Of a DNA stretch of 64,000 nt, positions 35,531 through 45,981 are shown one piece after another. The notes beneath the pieces are model-generated. The model was not told the DNA's origin. It was given only the letters and a program-made list of their open reading frames with translations, and did no database searches. Every line of letters starts with the position of its first letter. Position 1 is the first letter of the stretch. This DNA is from Microtetraspora sp. NBRC 13810 (GTDB lineage Bacteria; Actinomycetota; Actinomycetes; Streptosporangiales; Streptosporangiaceae). The position numbers and the translations under genes are program-made. Location: NCBI RefSeq assembly GCF_030268685.1, contig NZ_BSRQ01000001.1:768293-832292 (forward strand). Reading direction: 5' to 3'.

Positions 35531-36479
35531 GGGTGCGGACTCGGCGGGTGAGGGTGGCGCGGCGGGCCAGGTCGGCGGGGGCCGGGTAGCGGACCTCTTC
35601 CAGGCACAGGCCGTGCGCGGGAGCCACGTGAACGCCGGAGTCGCGTACGGCGTGTGCCAGGACCTCGCCCGGCCATGCCACCTCGCGGCGGCCGTCGCCC
35701 GCGGCGAGCAGCGAGCCGACGAGGGCGCGCACCATCGAGTGGCAGAACGCGTCGGCGACCACGGTGGCCGCGAGGATGCCGTCCGCGCCGCGGACCCAGT
35801 CGAGCCGCTGCAACTCGCGGATGGTGGTGGCGCCCTCGCGCTGCTTGCAGAAGGCGGCGAAGTCGTGTTCGCCCAGCAGTCGCGCCGCCGCCGCGTTGAG
35901 CCGGGCGGTGTCCAGAGGGCGCGGGTGCCAGAGCACCTCGCGCCGGCGCAACGGATCGACCCCGCCCGGCGCGTCGCTCACCCGGTACACATATCGCCGC
36001 GAAAGCGCCGAGAACCGGGCATCGAAGCCCTCAGGAGCCACGCTAAGGCGATGAACTCGCACATCGGGCGGCAGAACCCCGGCGAGACTGCGGAACAGTC
36101 CAGGGAGCCGCTCAGCGATTCCCGCGGGTTCCGCCTCGGCGTCCTTGCGGCGGTTGCGGTTCATCGCCTCGACCGCGGCCACCGGCAGGTCGGCGTGCGC
36201 CACCTGACCGCGCGCGTGCACCCCGGCGTCGGTACGGCCGGCCACCGTCAGGGCAGGCGCCGGATCGAGCCGCAGGATCCGGCCCAGGGCCGCCTCGATC
36301 TCGCCCTGCACGGTCCGTCTCCCGGGCTGTACGGCCCAGCCGGAGAACTCCGTGCCGTCGTACCCGAGGTCGAGCCGCACCCGTACGACCTCCTCCGGAG
36401 CGGAGGACGCGTGCGCCGGGGGAGGCACGCTGCCGGAGGGAACCGGCGAACTCGCACCGGAAGTCACAGAATCACCCAC
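35520..36479 (-). CDS. truA: tRNA pseudouridine(38-40) synthase TruA
   Basis: 319 aa. Catalytic Asp84 lies in [26 protein letters not shown] opens the fold and RYVYRV plus the C-terminal [10 protein letters not shown] are conserved. An extra ~30-residue Ser/Pro N-terminus and an internal insertion ([15 protein letters not shown]) are present. It lies 88 bp after rplQ, with a hairpin between. Confidence 0.95.
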   Translation of the reverse strand: MGDSVTSGASSPVPSGSVPPPAHASSAPEEVVRVRLDLGYDGTEFSGWAVQPGRRTVQGEIEAALGRILRLDPAPALTVAGRTDAGVHARGQVAHADLPVAAVEAMNRNRRKDAEAEPAGIAERLPGLFRSLAGVLPPDVRVHRLSVAPEGFDARFSALSRRYVYRVSDAPGGVDPLRRREVLWHPRPLDTARLNAAAARLLGEHDFAAFCKQREGATTIRELQRLDWVRGADGILAATVVADAFCHSMVRALVGSLLAAGDGRREVAWPGEVLAHAVRDSGVHVAPAHGLCLEEVRYPAPADLARRATLTRRVRTLHL

Positions 36480-36518
36480 CTCGGAGACACGGTAAGCAAA
36501 CCACCTGGAGCAGCAGAA

Positions 36519-36553
36519 AGGCCCGGCGCCCCAGGGAACGGGACACCGGGCCT
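36519..36553 (-). terminator. Terminator after rplQ
   Basis: AGGCCCGG / CCGGGCCT outer stem with a 19-nt internal region, followed on the minus strand by TTTCTG. It separates rplQ from truA, either ending the alpha operon or letting partial readthrough into truA. Confidence 0.65.
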
Positions 36554-36567
36554 CACGTGCGATGCGG

Positions 36568-37131
36568 TCAGGCCTCGTCCTTCTTGGACTCGGCGGCCGG
36601 AGCGTCGGCGTCGGCGGGAGCGTCGGTCGCCTCGGCGGCCTCGTCCTTCGCCTCGACGGCGTCCTTCGGCTCTTCCGCGGTGTCCTGCGGCTCCTCGACG
36701 GCGTCCTTGGGCTCCTCGGCGGGAGCGGCAGGCGCGGCGGCGGGGGCCTGGCGGGAGACGGTGACCGGGTTCAGCGGCTCGGTCACCAGCTCGATCACGG
36801 CCATCGGCGCGTTGTCGCCCTTACGGGGACCGATCTTGGTGATCCGGGTGTAGCCACCGGGGCGCTCGGCGAAGGTCGGCGCGATCTCGGTGAACAGGTG
36901 GTGGACGACGCCCTTGTCCTTGACAACCGTGAGGACCTGGCGACGGTTGTGGATGTCGCCCTTCTTGGCCTTGGTGATCAGGCGCTCGGCGAGCGGGCGC
37001 AGGCGCTTGGCCTTGGCCTCGGTGGTCCGGATGCGGCCGTGGTCGAACAGCTCGGTGACGAGGTTCGCCAGGATGAGCCGCTCGTGCGCGGGACTGCCGC
37101 CGAGACGGGCACCCTTCGTGGGCTTGGGCAT
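36568..37131 (-). CDS. rplQ: 50S ribosomal protein L17
   Basis: 187 aa: the usual ~120-residue L17 core ([48 protein letters not shown]) plus a ~65-residue tail made of Ala/Glu/Asp/Pro with [12 protein letters not shown] repeats. The acidic tail is typical of actinobacterial L17 but is long here. Last ribosomal gene of the alpha operon. Confidence 0.97.
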   Translation of the reverse strand: MPKPTKGARLGGSPAHERLILANLVTELFDHGRIRTTEAKAKRLRPLAERLITKAKKGDIHNRRQVLTVVKDKGVVHHLFTEIAPTFAERPGGYTRITKIGPRKGDNAPMAVIELVTEPLNPVTVSRQAPAAAPAAPAEEPKDAVEEPQDTAEEPKDAVEAKDEAAEATDAPADADAPAAESKKDEA

Positions 37132-37190
37132 TGCGTTCTCCTTGTGAGTGAACCCGCCCCGGCCGTATGAGGTACCGGGGTCGGGCCGGC

Positions 37191-37216
37191 GGGCGCCCCC
37201 CGTGGAGAGGGCGCCC
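37191..37216 (-). other. Hairpin between rpoA and rplQ
   Basis: Two GGGCGCCC octamers (37191-37198, 37209-37216), each self-complementary, form an 8-bp stem with a 10-nt loop 13 bp past the rpoA stop. Possible partial terminator or processing site. Confidence 0.5.
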
Positions 37217-37229
37217 CCGATGATCTAAC

Positions 37230-38246
37230 TCAGTACTGCTCGGTCTCGACGTACCGGCTGTCGTCGTCGTCGCTGTAGTCGCCGGCCACCGCGCTCGGGT
37301 CGAACCCGGGCGGGGAGTCCTTGAGCGCCAGCGACATCTCGTGCAGCTTCTGCTTGACTTCCTCGATCGACTTGGCGCCGAAGTTGCGGATGTCCAGCAG
37401 GTCCTGCTCGCTGCGCGCGACCAGCTCGCCCACGGTGTGGATGCCCTCGCGCTTGAGGCAGTTGTAGGACCGGACCGTGAGGTTGAGCTCCTCGATCGGC
37501 AGCGCCAGGTCGGCGGCGAGCGCCGCGTCCGTCGGCGACGGGCCGATGTCGATGCCCTCGGCCTCGACGTTCAGCTCGCGGGCGAGACCGAACAGCTCGA
37601 CCAGGGTCTTGCCCGCGGAGGCCACGGCGTCGCGCGGCTTCATGCTGGGCTTGGTCTCGACGTCGAGGATGAGACGGTCGAAGTCGGTGCGCTGCTCGAC
37701 TCGGGTCGCCTCGACCTTGTAGGTGACCTTGAGCACCGGGGAGTAGATCGAGTCGATCGGAATCCGGCCGATCTCCTGACCCGGCTGCTTGTTCTGCGCG
37801 GCGGAGACGTAACCGCGGCCGCGCTCGACGGTCAGCTCCATCTCCAGCTTCGCCTTGCCGTTCAGCGTGGCGATGCGCAGCTCGGGGTTGTGCACCTCGA
37901 CGCCCGCGGGCGGCGCGATGTCGGCGGCGGTGACCTCGCCGGGCCCCTGCTTGCGGAGGTACATCACGACCGGCTCGTCGTGCTCGGAGGAGACGACCAG
38001 CTCCTTGAGGTTCAGGATGATGTCGGTGACATCCTCCTTGACCCCGGGCACGGTCGAGAACTCGTGCAGCACGCCCTCGATGCGGATGCTGGTGACGGCC
38101 GCCCCCGGGATGGAGGACAGCAGCGTGCGCCGCAGCGAGTTGCCGATGGTGTAGCCGAAGCCCGGCTCCAGCGGCTCGATGACGAACCGGGACCGGGTCT
38201 CCTCAAGGGATTCCTCGAGGAGGGTCGGACGCTGAGCGATCAGCAT
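37230..38246 (-). CDS. rpoA: DNA-directed RNA polymerase subunit alpha
   Basis: 338 aa. The N-terminal dimerisation domain ([36 protein letters not shown]) assembles the core; the C-terminal domain ([50 protein letters not shown]) binds UP elements and activators. It ends in an Asp-rich tail. Within the alpha operon between rpsD and rplQ. Confidence 0.99.
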   Translation of the reverse strand: MLIAQRPTLLEESLEETRSRFVIEPLEPGFGYTIGNSLRRTLLSSIPGAAVTSIRIEGVLHEFSTVPGVKEDVTDIILNLKELVVSSEHDEPVVMYLRKQGPGEVTAADIAPPAGVEVHNPELRIATLNGKAKLEMELTVERGRGYVSAAQNKQPGQEIGRIPIDSIYSPVLKVTYKVEATRVEQRTDFDRLILDVETKPSMKPRDAVASAGKTLVELFGLARELNVEAEGIDIGPSPTDAALAADLALPIEELNLTVRSYNCLKREGIHTVGELVARSEQDLLDIRNFGAKSIEEVKQKLHEMSLALKDSPPGFDPSAVAGDYSDDDDSRYVETEQY

Positions 38247-38301
38247 TGGGATCTCCCCTGTTTCTCCACGACGCCCGCTATTTGACGCCGTCGGTATACG
38301 A

Positions 38302-38340
38302 GCCTATGCCGTACGGCGACGAAAGCCGTACGGCATGGGC
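38302..38340 (-). other. Strong hairpin between rpsD and rpoA
   Basis: GCCTATGCCGTACGGC / GCCGTACGGCATGGGC, a 16-bp stem with one G-U pair and a 7-nt loop, 11 bp after the rpsD stop and 55 bp before rpoA. It resembles a terminator inside the operon, so it may adjust rpoA levels (inference). Confidence 0.6.
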
Positions 38341-38351
38341 AAAAAGCGCTA

Positions 38352-38978
38352 CTACTTGGAGTAGAGCTCGACGATCAGCTGCTCCTGGACCTGCGTGTCG
38401 ATCTGCTGGCGAACAGGGAGCTGGTGCACGAGGATGCGCATCGCCTCGGGCAGGACGCCCAGCCAGGCCGGGACGGTCCGGTCGCCGGCGGTGGCGCGGG
38501 CCACCTCGTACGGCATCAGGTTGCGCGACTTCTCGCGGACCTCGATGATGTCGTGCTCGCGCACCCGGTACGACGGGATGTCGACCTTCTTGCCGTTCAC
38601 CAGGATGTGGCCGTGGCGCACCTGCTGGCGGGCGGCGTCGCGCGACTCGGCGAAACCGGCGCGGTAGACGACGTTGTCGAGACGGCTCTCCAGGATCTGG
38701 AGGAGGTTCTCACCCGTCTTACCGGTCTTGCGGTTGGCTTCCACGTAGTAGTTGTGGAACTGCTTCTCCAGCACGCCGTAGATCCGGCGGGTCTTCTGCT
38801 TCTCACGAAGCTGAAGCTGGTACTCGGACTCCTTGGGGCGCCCGCGGCCGTGCTCACCCGGCGGGTAAGGACGGATCTCGATGGGGCACTTGGCGGACTC
38901 ACACTTCTTGCCCTTGAGGAAGAGCTTGGTCTTCTCGCGGCGGCAGAGCTTGCAGTCCGCTCCGGTGTAACGAGCCAT
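38352..38978 (-). CDS. rpsD: 30S ribosomal protein S4
   Basis: 208 aa. [23 protein letters not shown] carries the zinc-type N-terminus (Cys at 9, 12 and 26, 31). The S4 RNA-binding domain [41 protein letters not shown] is intact. S4 is the assembly initiator and, in E. coli, the repressor of this operon. Confidence 0.98.
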   Translation of the reverse strand: MARYTGADCKLCRREKTKLFLKGKKCESAKCPIEIRPYPPGEHGRGRPKESEYQLQLREKQKTRRIYGVLEKQFHNYYVEANRKTGKTGENLLQILESRLDNVVYRAGFAESRDAARQQVRHGHILVNGKKVDIPSYRVREHDIIEVREKSRNLMPYEVARATAGDRTVPAWLGVLPEAMRILVHQLPVRQQIDTQVQEQLIVELYSK

Positions 38979-38997
38979 TTCTCTAGTCTCCTGGGCC

Positions 38998-39402
38998 TCA
39001 GACGCGCCGGCGCTTGGGCGGGCGGCAGCCGTTGTGCGGAACCGGGGTCACGTCCTGGATCGAGCCGACCTCGAGGCCGGTGGCCTGGAGGGAGCGGATC
39101 GCGGTCTCACGGCCGGAGCCGGGACCCTTGACGAAGACGTCGACCTTGCGCATGCCGTGCTCCATGGCGCGGCGAGCGGCGTTCTCCGCAGCCATCTGCG
39201 CGGCGAACGGGGTGGACTTACGGGAGCCCTTGAACCCGACGTGGCCCGCGCTGGCCCACGAGATCACGTTCCCCTGGGGGTCGGTGATGGAGACGATCGT
39301 GTTGTTGAACGTGCTCTTGATGTGGGCGTGCCCGTGAGCGACGTTCTTCTTTTCCTTGCGGCGCACCTTCTTCGGTGCACCCTGGCGGCTCTTAGGAGGC
39401 AT
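38998..39402 (-). CDS. rpsK: 30S ribosomal protein S11
   Basis: 134 aa. [41 protein letters not shown] core, [18 protein letters not shown] and the C-terminal [13 protein letters not shown] are standard. 19 bp before rpsD and 42 bp after rpsM. Confidence 0.98.
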   Translation of the reverse strand: MPPKSRQGAPKKVRRKEKKNVAHGHAHIKSTFNNTIVSITDPQGNVISWASAGHVGFKGSRKSTPFAAQMAAENAARRAMEHGMRKVDVFVKGPGSGRETAIRSLQATGLEVGSIQDVTPVPHNGCRPPKRRRV

Positions 39403-39444
39403 GTAACGCTATCTCCGAAAGGTGGTCGGTCCTGCTGCGCGGGA

Positions 39445-39825
39445 CTACTTCTTACCGGGCTTCTTCTTACCGGCGACGGTCTTCTTCTTGCCCTTGCGGG
39501 TGCGCGCGTTGGTCTGCGTGCGCTGACCGTGCACGGGGAGACCGCGGCGGTGCCGGATGCCCTGGTAGCAGCCGATCTCGATCTTGCGGCGGATATCGGC
39601 CTGAATCTCGCGGCGGAGGTCACCCTCGATCTTGAAATTCGCCTCGATGTAGTCACGCAGCGGGACGAGCTCCTCGTCCGTGAGCTGGTGCACACGAATG
39701 TCACCGCTGATGCCGGTGGCCTCAAGGGTCTCCAGCGCGCGGGTCCGGCCGATGCCGAAAATGTAGGTGAGAGCGACCTCGAGCCGCTTGTCGCGGGGGA
39801 GGTCGACGCCAACCAGGCGAGCCAT
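39445..39825 (-). CDS. rpsM: 30S ribosomal protein S13
   Basis: 126 aa. [26 protein letters not shown] and [18 protein letters not shown] are the S13 hallmarks, contacting S19 and tRNA. ATG 39825 is preferred to ATG 39834, which sits one base from the AAGGAG. First gene of the alpha operon in the E. coli order; the structured leader at 39974-40030 precedes it. Confidence 0.98.
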   Translation of the reverse strand: MARLVGVDLPRDKRLEVALTYIFGIGRTRALETLEATGISGDIRVHQLTDEELVPLRDYIEANFKIEGDLRREIQADIRRKIEIGCYQGIRHRRGLPVHGQRTQTNARTRKGKKKTVAGKKKPGKK

Positions 39826-39973
39826 GGCGGGCATTCTCCTTCTTTGTGGCGGAGGTCTTGCACCTCACTACCCCTCCCCAATGCCCGGGGTGAGGGCCCC
39901 GGCCTCCGACCGGGGGTCGCCCGCGTGGTACGGCTTACGCCGCCTGCGCAGGTGTGAGACGCGCTTACTTTGT

Positions 39974-40030
39974 GCACGGTCCCTTCATGCGTCGAGTCCG
40001 CTACCAGGAGCGGACTCAGAGGGGCCGTGC
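39974..40030 (-). other. Nested hairpin between rpmJ and rpsM
   Basis: Inner stem GAGTCCGCT / AGCGGACTC (39994-40017) inside an outer stem GCACGGTCCC / GGGGCCGTGC (39974-39983 with 40021-40030, one T-G pair). It begins 4 bp past the rpmJ stop, in the 209-bp leader of rpsM. Candidate terminator/attenuator or ribosomal protein binding site. Confidence 0.5.
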
Positions 40031-40034
40031 GCGA

Positions 40035-40148
40035 CTAGCCCTGACGCTGCTTGTGACGCAGGTTGTCGCAGATCACCATGACGCGACCGTGCCGGCGGAT
40101 CACCTTGCACTTGTCGCAGATCTTCTTGACGCTCGGCTTGACCTTCAT
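40035..40148 (-). CDS. rpmJ: 50S ribosomal protein L36
   Basis: 37 aa, the smallest ribosomal protein. Reads [17 protein letters not shown], then [20 protein letters not shown]. Zinc ligands Cys11, Cys14, Cys27 and His32 are all present (zinc-binding C+ type). ATG 40148, 24 bp after infA; AAGGAC precedes the start. Confidence 0.97.
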   Translation of the reverse strand: MKVKPSVKKICDKCKVIRRHGRVMVICDNLRHKQRQG

Positions 40149-40172
40149 AGTCCTTGTCGTTCCTCAGACGGC

Positions 40173-40394
40173 TTACTTGTATCTGTAGACGATCCGCCCA
40201 CGACTCAGGTCGTAGGGGCTCAGTTCGACGACAACCCTGTCGTCGGGCAGGATCCGGATGTAGTGCATCCGCATCCTTCCGCTGATGTGGGCCAGGACCT
40301 TGTGCCCGTTGTCGAGCTGCACCCGGAACATGGCGTTCGGGAGCGACTCGACCACAGTGCCCTCGATCTCGATGGCGCCGTCTTTCTTGGGCAA
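40173..40394 (-). CDS. infA: Translation initiation factor IF-1
   Basis: 73 aa, OB fold, blocks the ribosomal A site during initiation. The conserved sequence [22 protein letters not shown] and [34 protein letters not shown] is complete. The start codon is TTG at 40394 with GAGGGACA just upstream; an ATG further up (40559) would add unrelated residues. First gene of the infA-rpmJ-rpsM run. Confidence 0.97.
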   Translation of the reverse strand: MPKKDGAIEIEGTVVESLPNAMFRVQLDNGHKVLAHISGRMRMHYIRILPDDRVVVELSPYDLSRGRIVYRYK

Positions 40395-40740
40395 TGTCCC
40401 TCGCGTTTCACTGATCGGTCGTCTGAGGCATCGGATCACTACGCAGCCGCGACCACGCGTTTCGAGAGAGCGGCAGCCGAGAGGGCCGCCGATAGCGCAA
40501 TGGTCATAGTGAGCCGACAAAGAAGTGTACGGCACCAGCGATGAAAAAGCGAAACTCAACGACCGGTGTCAGGACACCTAGTGACTTCCAGCGTACCGTA
40601 CCCGCGGCCCTTACCGGGACGGCGAAGGCCCGGCGCCGCCGTGTCGCGACAGACTCCCGAAGCGGGCTCCCGAAGCGGGCTCCCCCCGGATCGCCACCGG
40701 CCCCGCCGGCCGCACGCGCACGCGGCGCGGAAACGCGCCC
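40395..40740. other. Intergenic region upstream of infA
   Basis: 346 bp without a credible gene. It must hold the infA promoter; TACACT is the best -10-like hexamer but has no well-spaced -35. Near the left end a 13-bp unit CTCCCGAAGCGGG is tandemly duplicated (40654-40679), each copy a mini hairpin, possibly part of the end of the upstream DUF1707 transcript. Confidence 0.4.
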
Positions 40741-41166
40741 CTACCCCTTGGATCCCCTGCTCTTGCCGACCATGACAAGCAGGACCAGGCCCCACGGGAT
40801 CATGACCCAAAACGGCCAGGGGTAGACGAAGCCATCGGAGTTGAGGCTGGCGGCCACCCAGATCATCCAGTTGATACCGCTCGCGAAGGCCCACGTCCGC
40901 CAGCCGTCGCGCAGCTCGTTGCGCGCGGGCTTCTTCTCGACCTCGGCCGCGGTCTGCGCCCGCTCCGCCACGGCCCGCAGGTCGGTCGCCGGCAGGTCGG
41001 CGGTGAGCAGCTGGAGCTCGGCGTGGGTCTTGCTCCTGAAGACCTGGTCCAGCCGCTCGTGGAACTCGTCGATCGTCAGGCGGCCGTCGGCGCAGTGCTC
41101 GCGCAGTTCTGCCGCCACCCGCTCCCGGTCGCCGTCAGAGGCCCGCATCTCCGGACTTATCGCCAT
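40741..41166 (-). CDS. DUF1707 / 2TM domain membrane protein
   Basis: About 141 aa. Residues 7-60 ([37 protein letters not shown]...TADLP) are the DUF1707 domain, a helical actinobacterial module of unknown function often fused to membrane segments. Two hydrophobic helices follow ([11 protein letters not shown] and [15 protein letters not shown]) with a basic end. ATG 41166 has GGGAG at 9 nt; ATG 41172 and 41148 are alternatives. The 5' end overlaps map by 32 bp, so it is probably translated from the same transcript. Confidence 0.82.
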   Translation of the reverse strand: MAISPEMRASDGDRERVAAELREHCADGRLTIDEFHERLDQVFRSKTHAELQLLTADLPATDLRAVAERAQTAAEVEKKPARNELRDGWRTWAFASGINWMIWVAASLNSDGFVYPWPFWVMIPWGLVLLVMVGKSRGSKG

Positions 41167-41989
41167 CGCCATCGGCTCCCGCGCTTAGAAGACCCTGCAG
41201 GCGCTCCTTGCCTCCGTCAAGAGCCGTGAGCACCCACGGTCCATTATGCGTGACGGCGACGCTGTGCTCGAAGTGCGCGGACGGCCGGCCGTCCATCGTC
41301 ACCACGGTCCACTCGTCGGCCAGCACCCTGGTCCGGTCGGTGCCCAGGTTGACCATCGGCTCGATCGCGAAGCACATGCCCGCCTCGAACTTCGGGCCGC
41401 GTCCCGGCCTGCCGTGGTTGGCCACCCACGGGTCCATGTGCATCTCGGTGCCGATGCCGTGCCCGCCGTACTCCTGGGGGATTCCGTAACGGCCCTGGCG
41501 GCGCACGTACCGCTCGACCTCGTAGCCGACGTCGGACAGGTGCCGGCCGACCGTGAGCGCGGCGATGCCCGCCCACATCGACTCCTCGGTCACCCGCATC
41601 AGCTCGGTCAGCTCCGGGTCCACCTCGCCGACCGGCACGGTGATCGCCGAGTCGCCGTGCCACCCGTCCAGGATCGCGCCGCAGTCGATGGAGATGATGT
41701 CGCCCTCGCGCAGCTTGCGGGACTCGCCGGGGATGCCGTGCACCACCTCCTCGTTCACCGAGGCGCAGATCGTGGCGGGGAAGCCCTGGTAGCCCTTGAA
41801 CGACGGGATGGCGCCCTCGTCCCTGATGGCCTTCTCGGCGACGGCGTCCAGATCCAGCGGGGTGAGGCCGGGCTCGACGGTCTTCCTGAGCAGCTCCAGG
41901 GTCCGGCCGACGACGAGCCCGGCGGCCCGCATCTTCTCCAGTTGCTCAGGCGATTTGATCTGAATTCCGTGCCGGTTCTTCTTGAACAC
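41135..41989 (-). CDS. map: Methionine aminopeptidase type I
   Basis: Removes the N-terminal Met from nascent proteins; 284 aa with a short Gly/Asp tail beyond the usual ~255. Metal ligands Asp102 (IDCGA), Asp113 (HGDSA), His177 (GGHGIG), Glu210 (AIEPM) and Glu241 (EHSV) and catalytic His84 (VVHGIP) are all present. Usual place after adk in the secY-adk-map set, but separated here by a strong hairpin. Confidence 0.97.
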   Translation of the reverse strand: MFKKNRHGIQIKSPEQLEKMRAAGLVVGRTLELLRKTVEPGLTPLDLDAVAEKAIRDEGAIPSFKGYQGFPATICASVNEEVVHGIPGESRKLREGDIISIDCGAILDGWHGDSAITVPVGEVDPELTELMRVTEESMWAGIAALTVGRHLSDVGYEVERYVRRQGRYGIPQEYGGHGIGTEMHMDPWVANHGRPGRGPKFEAGMCFAIEPMVNLGTDRTRVLADEWTVVTMDGRPSAHFEHSVAVTHNGPWVLTALDGGKERLQGLLSAGADGDGDKSGDAGL

Positions 41990-42051
41990 TGAGACACCCC
42001 CTGGGGTGGTTTGAAAGGGTGGTCCAATTCCCCCGATTGTGCCCTAAACGC

Positions 42052-42089
42052 CAACACGCCACTCATGGGGTTCCATGAGTGGCGTGTTG
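42052..42089 (-). terminator. Perfect 17-bp hairpin between adk and map
   Basis: CAACACGCCACTCATGG / CCATGAGTGGCGTGTTG with loop GGTT, 9 bp after the adk stop. Among the longest perfect stems in the window. It probably terminates most secY-adk transcripts, implying that map has its own promoter or depends on readthrough. Confidence 0.8.
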
Positions 42090-42098
42090 ACGAAGGCG

Positions 42099-42749
42099 TC
42101 AATCGGTGAAGGGCCGAAGGGCCTCCATCGCGCGCTGAGTGACCTCCTCGACCGGACCGGTGGCATCCACCCCGACCAAGATGCCCTCGTCGGCGTAGAA
42201 GGCGATCAGGGGCGAGGTCTGCTCCTGGTACACCTCCAGCCGGTGGCGAATGGTCTCTTCCTTGTCGTCGTCGCGCTGGAAGAGCCGGCCGCCGCAGGCG
42301 TCGCACATGTCGTCCTGCTTGTCGTCGAACTCGACGTGCCAGATGCGCCCGCACTGGCTGCAGGTTCTGCGCCCTGCCAGCCTGCGGACCACTTCCTCGT
42401 CGTCGACGACCAGCTCCAGGACGATGTCCAGGGCGGCCCCCCACTCGGCGAGCATCTTCTTCAAGATCTCGGCCTGGGGGACGTTCCTGGGATAGCCGTC
42501 GAGCAGGAAACCGTCCTGCACGTCGTCCTCGGAGAGGCGGTCGCGGACCATGGCTATCGTGACCTCGTCGGGTACGAGGTCGCCACGGTCCATGTATTCC
42601 TTGGCGAGCTTGCCGAGCTCCGTGCCGCCCGAAACGTTGGCACGGAAAATGTCACCTGTCGAAATTTTCGGGATGGACAGGTTCGATGCGATGAACTGGG
42701 CCTGTGTCCCCTTGCCCGCTCCGGGGGGCCCGACCAGGACGACACGCAC
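42099..42749 (-). CDS. adk: Adenylate kinase
   Basis: AMP + ATP to 2 ADP; 216 aa, long-LID type. P-loop [10 protein letters not shown] (8-17), [10 protein letters not shown] and the LID arginines are present. The LID carries Cys130, Cys133, Cys149 and Cys152 (CSQC ... CDAC), a zinc-binding site. GTG start 42749 shares one base with the secY stop. Confidence 0.97.
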   Translation of the reverse strand: MRVVLVGPPGAGKGTQAQFIASNLSIPKISTGDIFRANVSGGTELGKLAKEYMDRGDLVPDEVTIAMVRDRLSEDDVQDGFLLDGYPRNVPQAEILKKMLAEWGAALDIVLELVVDDEEVVRRLAGRRTCSQCGRIWHVEFDDKQDDMCDACGGRLFQRDDDKEETIRHRLEVYQEQTSPLIAFYADEGILVGVDATGPVEEVTQRAMEALRPFTD

Positions 42750-44056
42750 TACTTGAGGAAACCCTCGTAGTTACGCTGCTGCAACTGGCTCTCGATCTGC
42801 TTCACGGTGTCAAGTCCAACACCAACCATGATCAGAATGCTCGTCCCTCCGAACGGGAAGTTCTGACTCGCACCGGCCACCGCGAGGGCGACGATCGGCA
42901 CCATGGAGATCAGGCCCAGATACAACGCCCCGGGAGCGGTGAGACGAGTGAGCACGTAGTTGAGGTACTCAGCCGTCGGCCGGCCCGGGCGAATGCCCGG
43001 GATGAACCCACCGTACTTCTTCATGTTGTCGGCGACTTCAACGGGGTTGAAGGTAATGGACACGTAGAAGTAGGTGAAGAACACGATCAGCAGGAAGAAG
43101 GTGGCCATGTAGACCGGCGTGTCACCCGTGACCAGGTGCTCCGAGATCCACTGGACCACCACGTTCGGGTTCTCCGCGCTGGCGAACAGCGTGGTGACGA
43201 GCTGCGGGAGGTAGAGCAGCGAAGAGGCGAAGATGACGGGGATGATGCCCGCCTGGTTGACCTTGAGCGGGATGTACGTGGAGGTCCCGCCGTACATCCG
43301 GCGACCCACCATGCGCTTCGCGTACTGCACGGGGACGCGGCGCTGAGCCTGCTCGACGAAGACGACGGCGGCGATCATGAAGATGCCGACCACCATCACC
43401 GCGACGAAGGTGAAGGCGCTCTGCCGGTAGATGTTGAGCAGCTCGGACGGGAAGACGGCGATGACCTGGGTGAAGATCAGGATCGACATGCCGTTGCCGA
43501 CGCCGCGGTCGGTGATGAGCTCGCCCAGCCACATGATCACGGCGGTGCCCGCGGTCATGGTGATCACCATCGTGACGATGGTGAAGATCTCCTGGTTGAG
43601 GAGGACCTCTTCCTGACACTGCGGGAAGAGCTGGCCGGTCCTCGCGAGCGCGATGAACGCGGTCGACTGGAGGATGGCGAGGCCGATGGTCAGGTAACGC
43701 GTGTACTGTGTGATCTTCGCGGTGCCGGCCTGGCCCTCCTTCTTGAGGGCCTCAAGCCGTGGGATCACCACGACCAGCAGCTGCAGGATGATGCTCGCGG
43801 TGATGTACGGCATGATGCCGAGCGCGAACACCGAAAGTTTCAGCAGCGCCCCGCCGCTGAACAGCTGCACCATGCCGTAAATGTTGCCGGCGTCACTGGA
43901 CTGCGCCTGCTCCAGACAGCGGCGGACGTTTTCGGCGTTGACGCCAGGGGTCGGAAGCACCGAGCCGAGCCGGAACAGCGCGATGATGCCCAGAGTGAAG
44001 AGCAACTTCTTTCGCAGGTCCGGCGTACGGAACGCTCGGGTAATCGCGGTCAGCAC
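42749..44056 (-). CDS. secY: Protein translocase subunit SecY
   Basis: Ten-helix channel of the Sec translocon, 435 aa. It starts [39 protein letters not shown] from GTG 44056. It contains [27 protein letters not shown] and the cytosolic [19 protein letters not shown] loop needed for SecA and ribosome binding. It follows rplO by 223 bp; a hairpin lies in that gap. Confidence 0.98.
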   Translation of the reverse strand: MLTAITRAFRTPDLRKKLLFTLGIIALFRLGSVLPTPGVNAENVRRCLEQAQSSDAGNIYGMVQLFSGGALLKLSVFALGIMPYITASIILQLLVVVIPRLEALKKEGQAGTAKITQYTRYLTIGLAILQSTAFIALARTGQLFPQCQEEVLLNQEIFTIVTMVITMTAGTAVIMWLGELITDRGVGNGMSILIFTQVIAVFPSELLNIYRQSAFTFVAVMVVGIFMIAAVVFVEQAQRRVPVQYAKRMVGRRMYGGTSTYIPLKVNQAGIIPVIFASSLLYLPQLVTTLFASAENPNVVVQWISEHLVTGDTPVYMATFFLLIVFFTYFYVSITFNPVEVADNMKKYGGFIPGIRPGRPTAEYLNYVLTRLTAPGALYLGLISMVPIVALAVAGASQNFPFGGTSILIMVGVGLDTVKQIESQLQQRNYEGFLK

Positions 44057-44234
44057 GGGCCCTCCTGCGCGCCTGAAAGGCGGTATCGGTCAGCGATGGT
44101 GCGGGGGTGGTCCATCGAATATCTCTGTAGTCGAGCTTGTCAGACGCGGACGTCCCGCGACATGACTCTCCGAGGGGGATTCCCGTCAAAGAGCCTTCAA
44201 GGAACGGCCGCCGCCCAGCGAACTCTAACGCACC

Positions 44235-44271
44235 AGGGGCGCGGAGGCCCATAACAAGCCCCCGCGCCTCT
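44235..44271 (-). other. Hairpin after rplO
   Basis: GGGGCGCGG (44236-44244) pairs with CCGCGCCTC (44262-44270) with one G-U, loop 17 nt, starting 9 bp after the rplO stop. Candidate partial terminator in the 223-bp rplO-secY spacer. Confidence 0.5.
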
Positions 44272-44279
44272 TCGTGCGA

Positions 44280-44735
44280 TTACAGCTCGGTGGTCGATCC
44301 CCCGGCCGCGGCGATCTTCTCCTTGGCGCTCGCGGAGAAGGCGTGCACCTGCACGTTCACCGCGACGGAGATGTCACCGGTTCCGAGGACTTTCACCAGC
44401 TGGTTCTTGCGAACCGCGCCCTTGGCGACCAGCGTCTCGACGGTGACCTCGCCACCCTCGGGGAACAGCTCGCCGAGCTTGTCCAGGTTGACGACCTGGT
44501 AGGTCGTCTTGAACAGCGCGTTGGAGAAGCCCTTGAGCTTCGGCAACCGGCGCTGGAGCGGAACCTGGCCACCCTCGAAGCCGAGCGGAGTCGTCTTCCT
44601 GGCCTTGGTCCCCTTCGTACCACGGCCGGCGGTCTTGCCCTTGGACGCCTCGCCGCGACCCTTACGGATCCTGGCCTTGTTGGCGCCCGGGGCGGGCCGC
44701 AGGTCGTGAATGCGGAGCGGAGTGTTCTCAGACAT
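44280..44735 (-). CDS. rplO: 50S ribosomal protein L15
   Basis: 151 aa. [35 protein letters not shown] N-terminus, [19 protein letters not shown] and the C-terminal [12 protein letters not shown] are L15 signatures. 2 bp after rpmD. Confidence 0.98.
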   Translation of the reverse strand: MSENTPLRIHDLRPAPGANKARIRKGRGEASKGKTAGRGTKGTKARKTTPLGFEGGQVPLQRRLPKLKGFSNALFKTTYQVVNLDKLGELFPEGGEVTVETLVAKGAVRKNQLVKVLGTGDISVAVNVQVHAFSASAKEKIAAAGGSTTEL

Positions 44736-44737
44736 GA

Positions 44738-44920
44738 TCAGTCGACCTCTTCCACCGTGACAAGGTGCGTCACCACGGTGACCATGCCACGGATCTCCGG
44801 GCGGTCCTCCTTGACGACGACGTCGCCGATGCGCTTCAGGCCAAGCGACCGCAGCGAGTCACGCTGGTTCTGCTTGCCGCCGATCTTGGAGCGAACCTGA
44901 GTGATCTTCAGACGCGCCAT
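44738..44920 (-). CDS. rpmD: 50S ribosomal protein L30
   Basis: 60 aa. [33 protein letters not shown] is the L30 core. ATG 44920; the frame runs open further upstream through rpsE and that part is not L30. 2 bp on both sides to rpsE and rplO. Confidence 0.97.
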   Translation of the reverse strand: MARLKITQVRSKIGGKQNQRDSLRSLGLKRIGDVVVKEDRPEIRGMVTVVTHLVTVEEVD

Positions 44921-44922
44921 GG

Positions 44923-45555
44923 TCAGCTCACCGCCTTGGCCGCCGCGGCGGCCTCGGCCATGCCTTCGGCACGGGCCTTGAGCATCGCCTTGGGCGCGAC
45001 GTCCTCGATCGGCAGGCCACGCCGGGCGGCGATCTCCTCGGGGCGCGAGAGGCCCTTCAGAGCCGCCACGGTGGCGTGCACGATGTTGATCGGGTTGTCC
45101 GAGCCGAGCGACTTGGACAGCACGTCGTGGATGCCGGCGCACTCCAGGACGGCGCGCACCGGACCACCCGCGATGACACCGGTACCGGCCGAGGCCGGAC
45201 GCAGCAGGACGACGCCGGCGGCGTCCTCACCCTGCACGGTGTGCGGGATGGTGCCGAGGATGCGCGGCACCTTGAAGAAGTGCTTCTTGGCCTCTTCGAC
45301 GCCCTTGGCGATGGCCGCGGGGACTTCCTTGGCCTTGCCGTAGCCGACGCCGACCAGGCCGTTGCCGTCACCGACGACGACCAGGGCGGTGAAGCTGAAA
45401 CGCCGACCGCCCTTGACGACCTTGGCCACTCGGTTGATCTTCACGACGCGCTCGATGTACGAGACGCCCTTGTCGGCGGCGCCACCGCGGCGATCGTCAC
45501 GACGGTCCCGCCGCTCGCCACCGCCGCCTGCGCCGCGGCGCGGAGCTGCAGCCAT
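44923..45555 (-). CDS. rpsE: 30S ribosomal protein S5
   Basis: 210 aa. Dsrm-like domain [31 protein letters not shown], then [14 protein letters not shown] and the C-terminal domain. A Gly/Arg/Asp-rich N-terminal extension of ~35 residues ([16 protein letters not shown]) is typical of the phylum. ATG 45555, GAGGAA upstream. Confidence 0.98.
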   Translation of the reverse strand: MAAAPRRGAGGGGERRDRRDDRRGGAADKGVSYIERVVKINRVAKVVKGGRRFSFTALVVVGDGNGLVGVGYGKAKEVPAAIAKGVEEAKKHFFKVPRILGTIPHTVQGEDAAGVVLLRPASAGTGVIAGGPVRAVLECAGIHDVLSKSLGSDNPINIVHATVAALKGLSRPEEIAARRGLPIEDVAPKAMLKARAEGMAEAAAAAKAVS

Positions 45556-45595
45556 CAGTGGTTCCTCTTCTCGTTGCTCATAAGACGGGTGGTCA

Positions 45596-45979
45596 CTAGA
45601 AGTCCAACCCACCTTCACGGGCGCTGTCCGCGAGGGCTGCGATGCGCCCCGCGTAGCGGTTGCCACCGCGGTCGAGAACGACAGCGGTGATCCCGGCGGC
45701 CTTGGCCCGCTGAGCGAGAAGCTCGCCGACCTTCTTCGCCTTCGAGGTCTTGTCACCCTCGGTCGTGCGCATGGACACGTCCATGGTGGACGCGCTCACC
45801 AGCGTGTGACCGGCGGTGTCGTCCACGATCTGCACGAACATGTGCCGGGTCGAGCGGTTGACGACCATACGCGGCCGCTCCGCCGTACCGACGACCTTCT
45901 TCCGGACGCGGGTGTGCCGGCGGGCCCGCGAGACGGCGCGGGCAGCCGTGTGCTTGCCGAACGCGGCCTTCGGAGCCAT
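45596..45979 (-). CDS. rplR: 50S ribosomal protein L18
   Basis: 127 aa, binds 5S rRNA with L5. [35 protein letters not shown] and [28 protein letters not shown] are L18. 2 bp after rplF. Confidence 0.98.
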   Translation of the reverse strand: MAPKAAFGKHTAARAVSRARRHTRVRKKVVGTAERPRMVVNRSTRHMFVQIVDDTAGHTLVSASTMDVSMRTTEGDKTSKAKKVGELLAQRAKAAGITAVVLDRGGNRYAGRIAALADSAREGGLDF

Positions 45980-45981
45980 GC

